Origin: Aaosphaeria pasadenensis
Taxonomy: Eukaryota; Ascomycota; Dothideomycetes; Pleosporales
Reading direction: 5' to 3'
NCBI GenBank assembly: GCA_022813625.1
Contig: JAKLMB010000019.1
Coordinates: 1 to 64,000, forward strand
DNA: 64,000 bases
The notes beneath the pieces are model-generated. The model was not told where the DNA came from. It saw nothing but the letters and a program-made list of their open reading frames with translations, and made no database searches. This document shows, piece after piece, positions 44,990-57,193 of the stretch. The first letter of the stretch is position 1. Each line of letters begins with the position of its first letter. A program made the position numbers and the translations under genes.

Positions 44990-47900
44990 ATGTCGTACTA
45001 CGGCAATGGTAACAATTACTACAACCCCAGTATCCCACATTCGAGTGCAGGATCGGGCCAGTATCAAAACCAAAACACCTACGATCGAAGGACACAAGCC
45101 GCTGGCAATGGAGACAATGCAAACGGATCGACTGGCTATGGCTATACAAGCCCGGTAGAAAGGCGCAACAGTTTTGCCTCGCGCCAGAATGACGAGCTGT
45201 TCATGGGCGATAACAGTGTTGGGCCGATGAGCCCACCGGTTCAGACTTCTCCTACCCTGGGGATTTACGATACCCAATACCAACAACAAATGCAACAACA
45301 GCAGCAGCAGCAACCGCCGCCACCTCCACAGCAACAGCAGTACAATCCCCAGTCTTATGGATCACCCGTCGTCGCATTACCCAATCCCCAGAATTTCGGT
45401 GGTGTGAACCGGACATTCGCCAGTATTTCGCATCAGCCATACAATCCAGCACTCTACGCGGACAGCAATATAACTAGGAACAACACCGTCAGTCATCCGT
45501 ATGGCTTCTCTCCGACCTCTCCCACAACCGCATCATACCCCTCACCGAGTGTATACCAACAACAATCGCAATTTGCAAGAACGACTTCTGTTCAAGGGGG
45601 ACGGTCAGCTTACAGCCCACCCGCACCGCCGCCGTTACCAGTCCCGCCGGGAAGTGCGCAATCGCCCGCTGACGATTGGGGCAACTATCCGGTACAACAA
45701 TCCTCAAATCCCCATTCCTACCATCGCGCTTCCGATCCATCGCACGCTCCGCTGCCCTCCCCGCCAGCACACGAAACAGGCTACTCTCACCATGAGAGGC
45801 TTGACAGATATCCTTCAACATCATCGAACCCACTTCCTCCTACTCCGCCCGCCCCTCAAGCACCCCCTCATCGAAGACCCCTTCCTCCTCCCCCGCCCCC
45901 CAACGAATCCGACAGCGACGAATACTTTTCGCACCAGAACGGCAATTACAGTACACAGGATGATCTCTTCAACCAGGTGGAAAATCTGGCCGCCGGAGGA
46001 GGAAGCCCAGCGATCCACGTACAGCAACCAAATGGGGATCACTATTACGATCAGCCGTCTGTTCGTAGTGGCGGCGGCGGTCTAAATGGGGATCACCTAG
46101 TTCCTTACCGCGCGCAGGAGGTATACACGAGCGACGAAAGCGACGTCGAAGCAGCTGCAGGGCTGGCTGCACTACGCATGGCCGAAGAACAAGAGCAGGC
46201 GGATGAAGCTCGAAGACGGAGTGGCGGAGGTGGTCTTTTTAGCACATACGCATCGATCCAGAGTCCACCGCTCCCGTCGTCGGCAGCTCAACCGGGGCAT
46301 GAGAGTGCAAGCGATAGCGACTACGTTCCAGTGGATGTAGGATTGTACGGTGGGAACTTTGAACCTCACTTTACCTACGGAGGTGCCCCGAATCAACTGG
46401 CTACAGGAACTAGCAACTTCGATGGCAGCCATCCCACATCTACATCTGGTTCTCAACGGCGCTCTGAAGCGACTAGTGAGGACTACGACCCCATCCACCC
46501 TTTCCCAGCATTTTCGTCGAATGCCCGTGTGGACACTTTTGGTACTGGGGGTTTAGAAGAGCCAAGCGCTCGCAGACGAAGTTATGATGAAGGCGATGAG
46601 GTAACTCTAACAGATCACCAGTCTCCGGCCGCTGGAGAGCCCCCGGACATGTTCTATCACCCAGGCATGTCGACTAACAGACCCCTTCCCCCACCTCCGG
46701 CGTCAAGCAACAGTACCACCCGCCGTTATAATCACGGCAGTACAGGCTCTACGGGGTCATATGAATACTGGCGAAATTCGCAGTCATCTCGTGGGTCATA
46801 TCCCGTCGATCCCCAGTCTTTGCAGATGCAGTCGCCTACAGGCACACTCGTTCCTCGTTCAACTTCGTTACTTCAGCATAGCAATACGCCTCAGGCGATA
46901 CCACTACCAAGATCGAAGACTGATGCCGAACAAGGTCACAGGGTGCGTCAAACGAATCGCAACACCTACTACGGTGGTGTGCCTGATAGTGATGGAAATA
47001 CCCTCACTCCTAACAGTGCCGAGGCTGTTGCCATCGATCTTCCCACCCTTCCTGCTGGCAAGCGCTTCAACCCAGCGAAGCTCTCCTCCAACGATTTCAA
47101 AAAGTGCACGGAGCCCTGGGCGCTTAGTTCCATTATTTCCTGGTTGAAAACTATGACTGAAGGGGAGAATGATCTCAAGGAAGGCCCCATCACCGAAGGC
47201 TTGATTGCCCTCTTCACCCATAAAGTACCAACCATGAACATTGCCGACGCCGAAACGATTAGCAGTCGCGTAGTAGCAGAGATGTACAAGGCTGGAACGT
47301 TGGTGCATGAGGAAGAGTGGCTGAAGTTCTCCAACGAAACAATGACTGGGGTCATCTTTCAGCTCACGGGTGCTGGCTGTTACGCTTCTAAGCTCCACAA
47401 CTATTCTACTCCAGGACGCTGTTATTCGCATCATTGTCAGAGAACGCTGAAGAAGCTTGACTTGCAATCTGCTGGTGCCCCTCGATCGGACGACTGGGCC
47501 ACTTTCTACAGCTTGAAGAAGGAGGATGTTGAAGGTGTCAATAAGAAGGAAGTAGAGCGACAAAATATTCTGCATGAGATCGTCCAGGGAGAAGACGCCT
47601 ACATGGATCGCCTCAATCTATGGCGCAACCTCTACCGCGACCGACTTGTTTCCGCCCAACCCCCAGTTATCCCTCCCAAGAAGCTCAGCAAATTCCTGAA
47701 GGATGTTTTTGGTAAGATCGATGCCGTCAAGAAAGCGAACGAAGATCACCTTCTACCACAGATGAAGTACCGACAGCAAGAGCAAGGTCCGTGGGTTGTC
47801 GGCTTCAGCGACATCTTCAGGGAATGGATTAGGAAAGCCAAGCACGCCTACATTGAGTATGCCGCGGCTTTTCCCTACGCCAGCTTTCTCGTCCGTCAGG

Positions 47901-50084
47901 AAGCCGAGAAGAATATGCTCTTCCGCAGCTTCCTGGACGAAGCACGTAGCCATAAGTCTTCGAACAAGTTGAGTTGGGACACATACCTCAAAGGCCCAAT
48001 TACGAGGTTACAACACTACGGCTTACTGCTTGGTACCGTGCTGAAGAGGTCTGCCCTGGACAATGAGGAGAAACGCAATCTTCAGATCGCTATGGAGGAG
48101 ATCAAAGCTGTCACACTTGAATGTGATAACCGCGTTGCTGAGATGTCACGAAAGGTGGATCTTAGCGATCTCCAAGCCAAGCTCATACTGCGACCTGGAA
48201 TGCAGCGTGTGGAACTCAATCTCGATCATCTTGGAAGAGAACTCATATTCAAGGGCGATTTGATGAGAATGGGAGGCAACCGTTTCACTTGGTTGGAAAC
48301 ACATGCTCTTCTATTCGATCACTACCTCGTTCTTGCGAAGACGGTTTCTTACAGAGAGGCTGATGGAATAACCAAGTCGGAAAAGTACGATGTATCAAGA
48401 TTAGTAAGTTGAAGAAAATTTGGACCATCTCTATTGCACCTACTAATAATTTCTAGCCTATTCCAATGGACCTTCTTGTCTTGGAGAGTGAAGACGACGA
48501 CCCTGTCATCAAATCTGCAGTCAAGGGTATTGCCGCTGTGAGCAATGTGCCTAACAAAGTCAGCTCCGAGTCACGACTTGGCCGTACAGCCGCGAATAGC
48601 CCCGGTCCTGGAACGCTGCAGCATACAAACACTTCCAATTCTCTGTCCTCCACAAACACTGGTTCATCTGGTAAGACTATGGTTCAGAATACAGTGCTGG
48701 ATAATGGAAAGGATGAAAAGATCATGTATCCCTTCCGCATCAAGCATCTTGGTAAAGAAACATACACTCTATTCGCTCCTTCGGCACAAAACAGGGCAGA
48801 GTGGTGCGACAAGCTCATCATCGCAAAGACGAAACATGCAGCGGCACTCTTCGCGCAGAATGCCGAGCCGTTCCGATTAAGAGTTATGGCAGACTCTGCT
48901 TTCGCATATGAAACAGCCATGCCTTCGCAGAAGAGCATCACTATCAAGGGAACTCCTCTTGATCGATCTATCGAAGAGGTCGAGAAGCTCTACTCTAACT
49001 CGGGCCGTCCGGTACCGATCTGCAGAGCCAGGGTCAACTGCGCCACTGCTTTCCAACAACCTTACGGCAAAATGATGGTGGCTGTCGGCACTGATAATGG
49101 GGTATACATAGCAGAATTCGACAACCCACGAGGATGGACGAAGGTAAGTCCCTTTGCGACTAGCAGCTGAGATGGGTACTAATTTATACATAGGCCATCC
49201 AAATCCCAAGAGTGACCCAAGTCGCTGTTTTGGAGCAGTTCAGCCTGATGTTGCTCATCTCAGACAAATCTTTGATTGCATACCATCTGGATGCCGTCTG
49301 TCCTGTCGGTGGGGCACTTCCATCAAATGACTCGACCAGAAGAGCCCCTCAGAAACTTTCTGGCGCTCGAGATATCGGCTTCTTTGCGACTGGAAACATG
49401 AAAGATCGGACATTGGTGTTTTACAAGAAGCGTGAGGGACTTTCATCCACGTTCAAGGTTCTCGAACCTGTGTACCAAAAGTCGACGGAGAAGAAGTCCA
49501 GGCTGTTCAGGTCTGGTCGTACCGAATTCTTCCGCGAGTTTGATGAATTCTATATTCCAACGGACTGTTTCGGAATCAACCTGTTCCATTCATCGTTGGC
49601 CATCTCCACCGCCAAAGGATTTGAGGTCCTCACATTGGACAAGAAGCAGCCCTGGTCCGTTCCCGACTTGAAGCAATCACACGTTGCCACGATTGCATCT
49701 CGTCTTCAAAACCAAGACCCTCTTGGTATGTTCAGGCTATCTGACCAAGAGTTCCTTCTCTGCTATGAAGAGTGTGCTGTTTACGTCAACAAACACGGCG
49801 ATATTTCACGCTCGGTCATCATGGAATTTGTGGGTAAGGCGAAGAGTGCCGCCTTGTATGGCCCATACGTCCTGCTCTTCGACCCAGACTTCGTCGAGAT
49901 CCGCAACGCCCAAAACGGCCGACTCAGACAGGTCATCTCAGGACGAGATGTTAAATGCCTTGATGATGGGCTTAGTGGAGGCTCATCGGGCAACAGAACC
50001 GTGAAACTCAGCCTGCAGCATCCCCAGCAAGAGAGGAGCCAAGTCGTCGTCGAGCTTCTACTCAACGAAGGGCAAAGAGAATGA
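44990..50084 (+). CDS. Second Rho guanine nucleotide exchange factor (DEP-like, DH, PH, CNH)
   Basis: This 1663-residue protein from exons 44990-48403, 48457-49143 and 49194-50084 is a Rho GEF of the same class as the gene at 8785. Residues 1-690 are disordered, with Gln and Pro runs, including a polyQ block at about residues 97-118. A divergent DEP-like domain (about 697-803, from NPAKLSSNDFKKCTEPWALS) is followed by a CYSHHCQR linker. The DH domain (about 857-1057) starts at RQNILHEIVQGEDAYMDRL. The PH domain (about 1080-1262) is split by intron 1 and by a Ser/Thr/Asn-rich insertion of about 65 residues. The CNH propeller closes the protein. The best match by architecture is the Rgf3/Tus1-type or second Rom2-type GEF that works in septation and cell-wall synthesis; which one is uncertain. 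Confidence 0.92.
45279..45341 (+). repeat. CAA/CAG repeat coding for polyglutamine and proline
   Basis: An imperfect (CAA)/(CAG) array interrupted by a CCG/CCA proline block codes for the Gln-rich segment of the second Rho GEF. It is likely to vary in length between strains. Confidence 0.85.
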
Positions 50085-51986
50085 GCGAAACAATTTATCT
50101 TCCTGAAGAGACATAATTCTATATATATAATGCGGGCGACGGATGCCTCGTTTGTGCGAGTAAATATATACACGACAATTAGCGCAGTATGGCATCTTTG
50201 GAGTTGGTAAAGTAGGTTGGGGCATTTCTTGGATGATGACGATGATGATGGAATTGCGCACAACATTGACGGCAACGCTACGATTCCCCCGTGATGATTG
50301 TCGGGCCTGGCGGTTACCTCTGTTCTTGGAAGCTTCGAGTTCCTGTTCTCTTATTATTCTCTTTACTGTGCAGGTTTGTCCGTTTGTTTGCTTTTTGTTT
50401 ACCTTCTCCCAGGATACCTAGTGTGTGTTTTGATTCCGGTGGTCTGTTTGTAGGTGTATAGTTCCTGCAAACCCCATCTTTTGAGGCTGTTAATGTGGCA
50501 CGTCTTATCTAGAAATATCGCGATACTATGTGCTGGAAGATACCTATCTGCATGGTAGAATCATCAATCAATGAGAGATAGTTTTCCAGCACTCCATCCT
50601 TTCCCGTCTTGAGGGTGACAATCGGCTGTTTGTGAACTCTAATTCGAATAATTGGAATACTTCCAGTTCACGATTGGTGCAATCCTCTACAAGGCCCTCC
50701 CAGCAAGCAACCTTCTACGTGACCTCGAATCTCGCCGTAAGACCGAACCTCCCGACAAACTCTCCGCCAACCCCCAGTAACAACCCATCCACCCAATTAC
50801 CCCGGCTAGCCACCTCTTCCCCAGACTGCAGCTTAATCACACTAGCAGCCACACTCACGATCCCCAGACACTGCGTAGCGTCATATGCTTGACATTTCAA
50901 CATGTACACATTGACCAATGATTGTAATGGAGAGGGATGGTTGAACTGTGGCAGTGGCGATTCGAAGAAGGCTAGAATGGCGCTAGAAGCAAATTGTTGG
51001 GAGGTTGGCAGGGCAGGTTGGTCAGGCGTGTGGGTGGAAGATGCTTGACTGGCATTCTAGGTCAGATGGTTGGGAGTGGTTAGGAGCCTCAATGATGGAC
51101 GCCATACTGCGGCTAGAGCGTTGTGAGCAAGCTGCAATTCTACCCTTCATGGCGTCACTGGTATGCAGCTACCGGGGCTATCAACGATCCAGATGGTTCC
51201 TTTCCTTCCTCGCTGTTCCGATAGCCTCCTCTCGTCGTTCTGTTGTCGCGATACAATTTTCTGTCAACTTCAAGATAAGCTAGATGTGGTTGAGAGCCTC
51301 ATCTTGATCCAGACAAGCCACAAGCAAGTCATGGCTTGGGCCAGATCGCCAACTTCCTCATCGTACCTCGTAGTGTGGGGTCCCCATGGGCTGATTGGCA
51401 TCTCGAATGACCCCATTCTTGAGGCTCCGAAATAAGGCGGGGCCGACTGCTCTGCCAAAGGCTTGAACAGCGCACTAATAGCTAGTGAATAGCTTAGTTG
51501 CATAGCTTATTGGTGGCTAGGACAATGCTCCGACAAACTCACGCATCCAAAGGCCCTTCCCAACGCTCTTTCTTTGTGCACCAGTCTCGATTTTCCTTGG
51601 ACCTTTCCCTCGCCAACCCGAAAGTCATACCGAGCGTCGACTAAGAAGCTTGCGCTAGTCTGTGGAAGCTTGCTAGAAGGACATGCTTGAGTGAATTAAG
51701 CCTGGTTGGCACTGATCTAATGGCTGCGCTATGTGAGGATTGGTATGGGATGGACTTGAGCCTCGATCCCATGGATCTTGCAGCTTGCAGTTGAGGTTGT
51801 GGTGTTCAAGATTTAGGTATATATATTCGACCTCATTTCCCCAGACTGACGATCATCATCTCCACAGGTTTGCAGCTTCCCAGCACCAGCCTTGAGGAAA
51901 CATTCATCTATCTTGCTTATCCTCTTCCATATTGTGTCTTCTCTTTGCCAAACACAATAGGTCTTTTCTGTCCTCCATTGCCCACT
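50085..51986. other. Intergenic region upstream of the FHS sugar transporter
   Basis: About 1.9 kb with no supported gene. A gatgatgacgatgatgatgg simple repeat lies near 50232-50251 in the 3' flank of the GEF. The right end (51800-51986) is pyrimidine-rich with a tatatata-like string near 51818 and fits a promoter and leader for the transporter. Confidence 0.5.
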
Positions 51987-53574
51987 ATGGGGTTTACAGG
52001 CAAATTGTTTGGCTCCGCCGATGAGCCGACTTTGGATGAGGTCCACCGACAACAAGGACGTCGTCCCTCTGCTGCAGAGGCTATTGAAGTAGACACTCGA
52101 CGCAAGAGCGTCAGTGACAGACGGATCACCGGCGCCTCACAAATTACAACACGCCAGTCCATTGTTCCAGTGGCATTGGTCACTCTACTCTTCTTCCTTT
52201 GGGGATTCGCATATGGACTTCTCGATGTGCTGAACTCGAGGTTCCAAGTGGCTCTACACATTACCCAGGGCCAATCTTCTGGACTTCAAGCCGCCTACTT
52301 TGGAGCATACTTTGTTGGTCCATTGACGTACTCTGGTTGGTTCTTGCGCAAGTTCGGCTACCGATACACATTCATGCTCGGTCTGGCCATTTACTGCGTC
52401 GGTGCCCTCATGTTCTGGCCGTCCGCTGTCAAGCGCTCCTTTGGTGGATTCTGCGGTTCCATGTTCATCGTTGGCTCCGGTCTATCCACCCTCGAGACAT
52501 CTGCGAACCCATACATCGCCGTGTGCGGTCCGCCAAAGTACTCCGAGTTCCGTCTCGAGCTCTCTCAGTCCTTCCAGGCTGTCGGCTCTGTCGTTGCTCC
52601 CGTGCTTGCCAGCTTCGTCATCTTCAAGAACGTTGGCGCGAACGGTGAATCGCTCGAGTCTGTGCAATGGGTCTACCTCGGTATCGCCATCTTTGTTGGC
52701 CTTTTGGCGATTGTCTTCTACTTCGCGCCAATCCCCGAGATCACGGATGCAGACATGGCTGACCAGGCCGAGTTGACGACTGGTGCGACTGGCTACAAGG
52801 ACAAGCCGTTGAGGAAGCACTATACCCTCTACTGGGGAGTTGCCGCTCAGTTCTCTTACGTCGGTGCTCAGGTTGGAATTGCCGGATACTTCATCAACTA
52901 CTACACCCAGGCACGACCCGACGAGCCAACTCTCGTGGCTCAGCATCAGGGAGCCAATTTCTACGCCATCGCACAGGCACTGTTTGCAGTTGGTCGATTT
53001 TCCGCTGCAGGCCTCATGATGATCATGAAGCCCCGCAAAGTCCTTCTCATCTATCAAACTCTCATCATGGTCTTCATCGCCCTCGGTAAGTCATCAGTCC
53101 CTATTATCAAGCCAGTTCATGTACTAATAACTCGCAGCCATCGGAATCGACACCGGCCACGGCAAGAACGCCAACTGGGGCGGTCTCTCCATGCTCATGA
53201 TCGTCCTCTTCTTCGAATCCTGCATCTTCCCCACCATCTTCACTCTCTCCCTGCGTGGCCTCGGCCGCCACACCAAGCGTGGCGCATCTTTCCTCGTCGC
53301 ATCCGTCTGCGGCGGTGCCGTCGTACCCGCCATCCTCGGAAACGTCGCCGACAAGATTGGCACGAGGAAGGCCATGGTCGTCCCGCTTGCGTTCTTCCTC
53401 ATTGCGTGGAGCTTCCCCATCTATCTCAACTTGTGCAAGGCTAAGGAGCTGGATGCGTATAGCGAGAGCAAGGTTGGAACTTCGGAGGCTGCGGTCGAGG
53501 ATGCGGACAGGACTGATAGTGTGAGCAAGAATAAGGATGTCGAGGCTGCTTTTGTTGAGGTCAAGGGGTTTTAG
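51987..53574 (+). CDS. FHS-family MFS sugar transporter (L-fucose permease-like)
   Basis: This carrier has 511 residues from exons 51987-53085 and 53138-53574, with a 52-nt intron that splits an Ala codon. It belongs to the fucose:H+ symporter branch of the MFS. Helix 1 reads LLFFLWGFAYGLLDVLN, and further family marks are SGLQAAYFGAYFVGPLTYSG, GSGLSTLETSANPYIAVCG, RLELSQSFQAVGSVVAPVL and YVGAQVGIAGYFINYYTQ. FFESCIFPTIFTLSLRGLG near the end is also standard for the group. The N-terminus (about 60 residues) and the C-terminal tail (about 40, Glu/Asp/Val-rich) are cytosolic. The substrate is a hexose or deoxyhexose by family, but not proven. The ATG at 51987 is chosen because no earlier ATG lies in this frame. 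Confidence 0.92.
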
Positions 53575-53788
53575 ATTTGTTAGTGTTTCGATAGGATGGA
53601 GAACATATGAGTGTGATGGGGAAGGGATGGAGGAAGAGTGTGTTTGTGTACATAAGAACAATACCCAGCGGATTGAATTCATCTATTTTATTAAATACTG
53701 TCATGAAACCATTTGCATATCGTTATACTCCATTAAACCACCGCTCTAGATACACGTCTATCAAATCGTAACCATACGTAACAACATT

Positions 53789-55917
53789 TCAGTGTATAGA
53801 ATACTTCGCAGCAACCTCAGGACGAATCCACCTCCCCAGCAGATTAGCAACAACGTCTTCCTGCCCCGACTCCGAAGTCTGCTGTCCACCGGCGGTCTCT
53901 GTGCCACTCTGCTCTGTGCCACCCTGCTCTGTGTCACTCTTCGGGCCCTCTGGGGAAACCGCAGTCTCCGATGAATCCGTCTGCGGCCCGGATACCTTCG
54001 CTACGAACGCCGTAGGCCCGGCAAACGTTGCCGAGTTCTGCTCCCGCATCATCTGCTGCTGGCGAGCCATTCGCTGTTTGACGATCCTATCGAACTGCTT
54101 CGGGTTGACTAACAGCGGCTCTTCTTCTTCGTTTGTATTGGCATACTTAGCTCGCTCAGGTTGGGGCACTGATTCACGACTACTGGGGTTGGACCCATCC
54201 GTCTCCTCGGAATCCTGAGCTACGGGTTCTCCCGCATCATCTTCACCTCCAACATACTTGTCTCCCCAATCGCTTGGCAAGTCAAATTGCGCCAGGTCTT
54301 TCGTCCGCAAAGCATGTGCCGGCGTCGTCGAAGAAGTCTGTGTACCGGTCTGCGCGAGATTGGCATCAGACACACGGTACATCTTCTTGCGGTTGGGATT
54401 GACGCCGCAGATCAGCGTCATAATTCCCCTCTGGTGGTCCCTCAAGCGGATCCTATTGACGTCCTGCGGGTCCGAAGGCCTCTCCATCTGCGCCCGGGAC
54501 GAGAAGAAGTCTTGCTCCAGTTCCAAATATCCGCCGTTCCGCGCGAGCGAGTTGTCCCGTTCGTCAATGAGCTCCGTACCGACGTCTTGTGAGGACATGG
54601 CAGAGTGGGTGCGCTTTTCGCCTGGTTGTGGCTTTTGGTCTTCGCAGTCATTTCCGGATGCTGGTTGGGGCGTTAGTGATTCAGATGGTATCGTTGGAGG
54701 TTAGTTCAAGCGTGTCTGAAGAATGTTATGTACTCACAGTAGCAGTCCCAACATGGTAATGCTCCGTCGCAGTCTAGCTTTAATTGAAAGCAGCGCTCGC
54801 AGGGTTTAGTGGTGCTGTCGTGTAATGTTGACGCAGAAGAGCTGGCCTGATCTTGTATTGTCGAGGTAGAAGTGCTGGAGTGATCGGGTATGGTCTGATT
54901 TGGTAATGTCGATGTAGGAGCGGTAGTTTTCTCGCCCAAATCGGCCTCTTTTTCTTGATAGGTTTTTTGTAGGTTGGCTGTGCTCGCTTTAGAGGTGCTC
55001 TGCGGCGCTCCAGAATCCCTGAGCGATGTTAGTATTGCATGTAACTTTTGCGCATGATCAACACACTTCTGCAAGGTAACACTATCGAGTCTTTCCGATT
55101 GCTTCACTTGACGTGCTTGGTTGCTTTCAGGAAGAGGTCTTTGTGGAAGTTTGCTGAACTGCTTCCCGGCGTCTGCAGCAATTGTCGCAGACCCGTCCGC
55201 TGAAGTCTCTGCTCTTGAACGAGCCTCGATTTCGGCTCTTAGTATCACATCCCAATCGCCCGGATTTTCACTGTTCTGGGATGATGGTTCTTGGAGTTTC
55301 GAAAACAAAGTTTTGAGTTCCCCGAATGATTCTTGCTCGCACTGTTGGAGCTGTCGGATCTTCTCCCTTTTGGCAGTGAAGTAGGACTCTTCGAATCCGC
55401 TACCCAAAGTTAGCGAACCTCGAATTCAGGACTTTGGCTGGCCAACTAACCCAGATGCTTGTGTAATAGCCAATTCAATTACATTGAGGTATAGCATCAG
55501 TTTATTCTTCAAGTGCACAAGCCGACGGTGCTGAATCAAAGCTCTCCTGTCTCTCGAATGCGGAGTTATCGCATCTGTTGTAATGAGCCACCCGTCGTTT
55601 TTGTTATCATAGTTTAGTTCCTTCATCGCAGAAACATAAATATCGTTGAAGAGCTGCCCGCATTGCTTGGTGAGACTTCTGCCGTACTCGATGGATTCCT
55701 GCGACAAGTATAATATGACGTTGTCCTGGGTGATCAACGTCATAAGACGCTGCAGAGCAGCTGTGGTAATGTCGACATCCCGGGAGATGTTTTCTATCTC
55801 TGGAGCGTCAAACCTGCGTGTTACATTTACATTTACAACGTTGAGTGCATTGTAAAGCTTGTAGCCATTCCAAGCCTCGTCGGCAAAGCTTAGTGCGAGA
55901 TCCTTCGTTTCCGCCAT
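53789..55917 (-). CDS. Zn2Cys6-cluster protein with a half NF-YA (HapB-type) domain
   Basis: I rebuilt a 666-residue protein from exons 55917-55451, 55399-54738 and 54660-53789 (all phases agree). Residues 1-156 form an unrecognised helical domain. Around residues 357-383 lies CERCFQLKLDC then DGALPCWDCYSSGNDC: spacing C-x2-C-x6-C-x5-C-x2-C-x6-C, the exact fungal Zn(II)2Cys6 pattern, with the second intron falling between Cys5 and Cys6. The basic residues usual between Cys2 and Cys3 are absent. Near residue 540 is EEEEPLLVNPKQFDRIVKQR followed by MARQQQMM, which matches the NF-YA/HapB subunit-association helix. The NF-YA DNA-binding half (ESRHxHAxxRPRGxGGRF type) does not follow; the tail is Ser/Thr/Gly/Glu-rich. 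A regulator acting through the CCAAT-binding complex is an inference. It converges on the FHS transporter, 214 bp away. Confidence 0.8.
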
Positions 55918-57193
55918 GTCGATCAAATCAATAAATTAGACGGATTCAGCTTCAACGAAATTCAAAAAGGCGAACTCCACGTCTGATATTTCGTCCACAA
56001 CGTGCCTTGAGCGATAGAGTTCGAGAACGCGGGAAAGGGTCCTACTTGTGTTCATTTTATCCTCGGACCGCGATACGAGAGGTTGCTAGCTCTAAGACCG
56101 TGCAGCACCAATCAAGCGATGTCATCAGTAGCGGATTCAAAATACATCCGAAGTGGCTTATAATGGCAAAATAAAACCACTTTAAAATCGTACCCATCTT
56201 AATTCAATATTCTTTCTTTAGTTGATCACGTATACTAGAGGAAGAATAGAAATACGAAATGGGTGCCGGAACTCAAACGACAAATTCGTGTGGTGAAACT
56301 TTCAAAGTGAAAGGCGAATACGCCAAGACATGTATCTTCATAAGAGGTGAATGGTGAGGTTACACTATTGCCTATTCACCATTGGTTATAAGCTGTCGCC
56401 GACCTACGTAGCCCCATGTATTGCATCACCCCCACTCATGGGCGAGCGAAGTGATCTGCGGCTTGTACGGTCTGGAGCTCGGATGCATCTGAATCCGCTT
56501 CCACAGGTTGTACTAGAACAACAGGTTTGGTATACCAGTCTGATTGCCTCGTTGGATCCGCATCCTCAAGCCATTCCCCATATTCGCCCGGACCCCCTCC
56601 AAAGTCTGCGAACAGCGAAGGCTTAGATAAAGCGCGCAGTGATTTCTAATGCCTTACACACGCTACTCCTATATGAAGTGATTTCAATATTGCCTAAGAG
56701 ATTCGTTACCTAGTCATGTATCTTGGCTCAGCTGGAAAGAAATGGTAAGAGAAACCCTCGAGGGCAAATATTCTTCAGACACATCACCAAGCGATCCGTA
56801 CACCGGGGGATTTGATAGATTTAACTCGACTCGATTCTTCGATTCTGAGGGCTCAGCTCGTGGGCACAACCCAGAGTGTAGTCATTACGGCAGCTTGCCC
56901 CAGAACAACATCGCCCAAACATCATCATGGTAGCTTGATCTGTTTTCGTTCTGATTGAGATGCAAGGTGACGGCATGACAAGGGCTTTTTAGGAAGGTGT
57001 CACCTTTCCTTCACTGCTTTGCCGCAGTGTCTTCGCTAGCTACGGTTGCAATTGCATGCTTCACAGTGTTGTTGACAACGAGTATCTTACTTAATTCAGC
57101 AAGGCTAGGGTTGACTCTCTACATGGCGAAGCGGCACAGCATTGAACTATGACATATGAATCAATTTCAAATGCATTCAACAAGTTGTGCTAT
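55918..57193. other. Intergenic region, A+T-richer, without a supported gene
   Basis: About 1.3 kb. It contains the promoter of the Zn2Cys6/NF-YA-like gene at its left and the 3' flank of the alpha/beta hydrolase at its right. Two plus-strand frames (56351-56626, 56742-56933) resemble nothing known. Confidence 0.5.
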
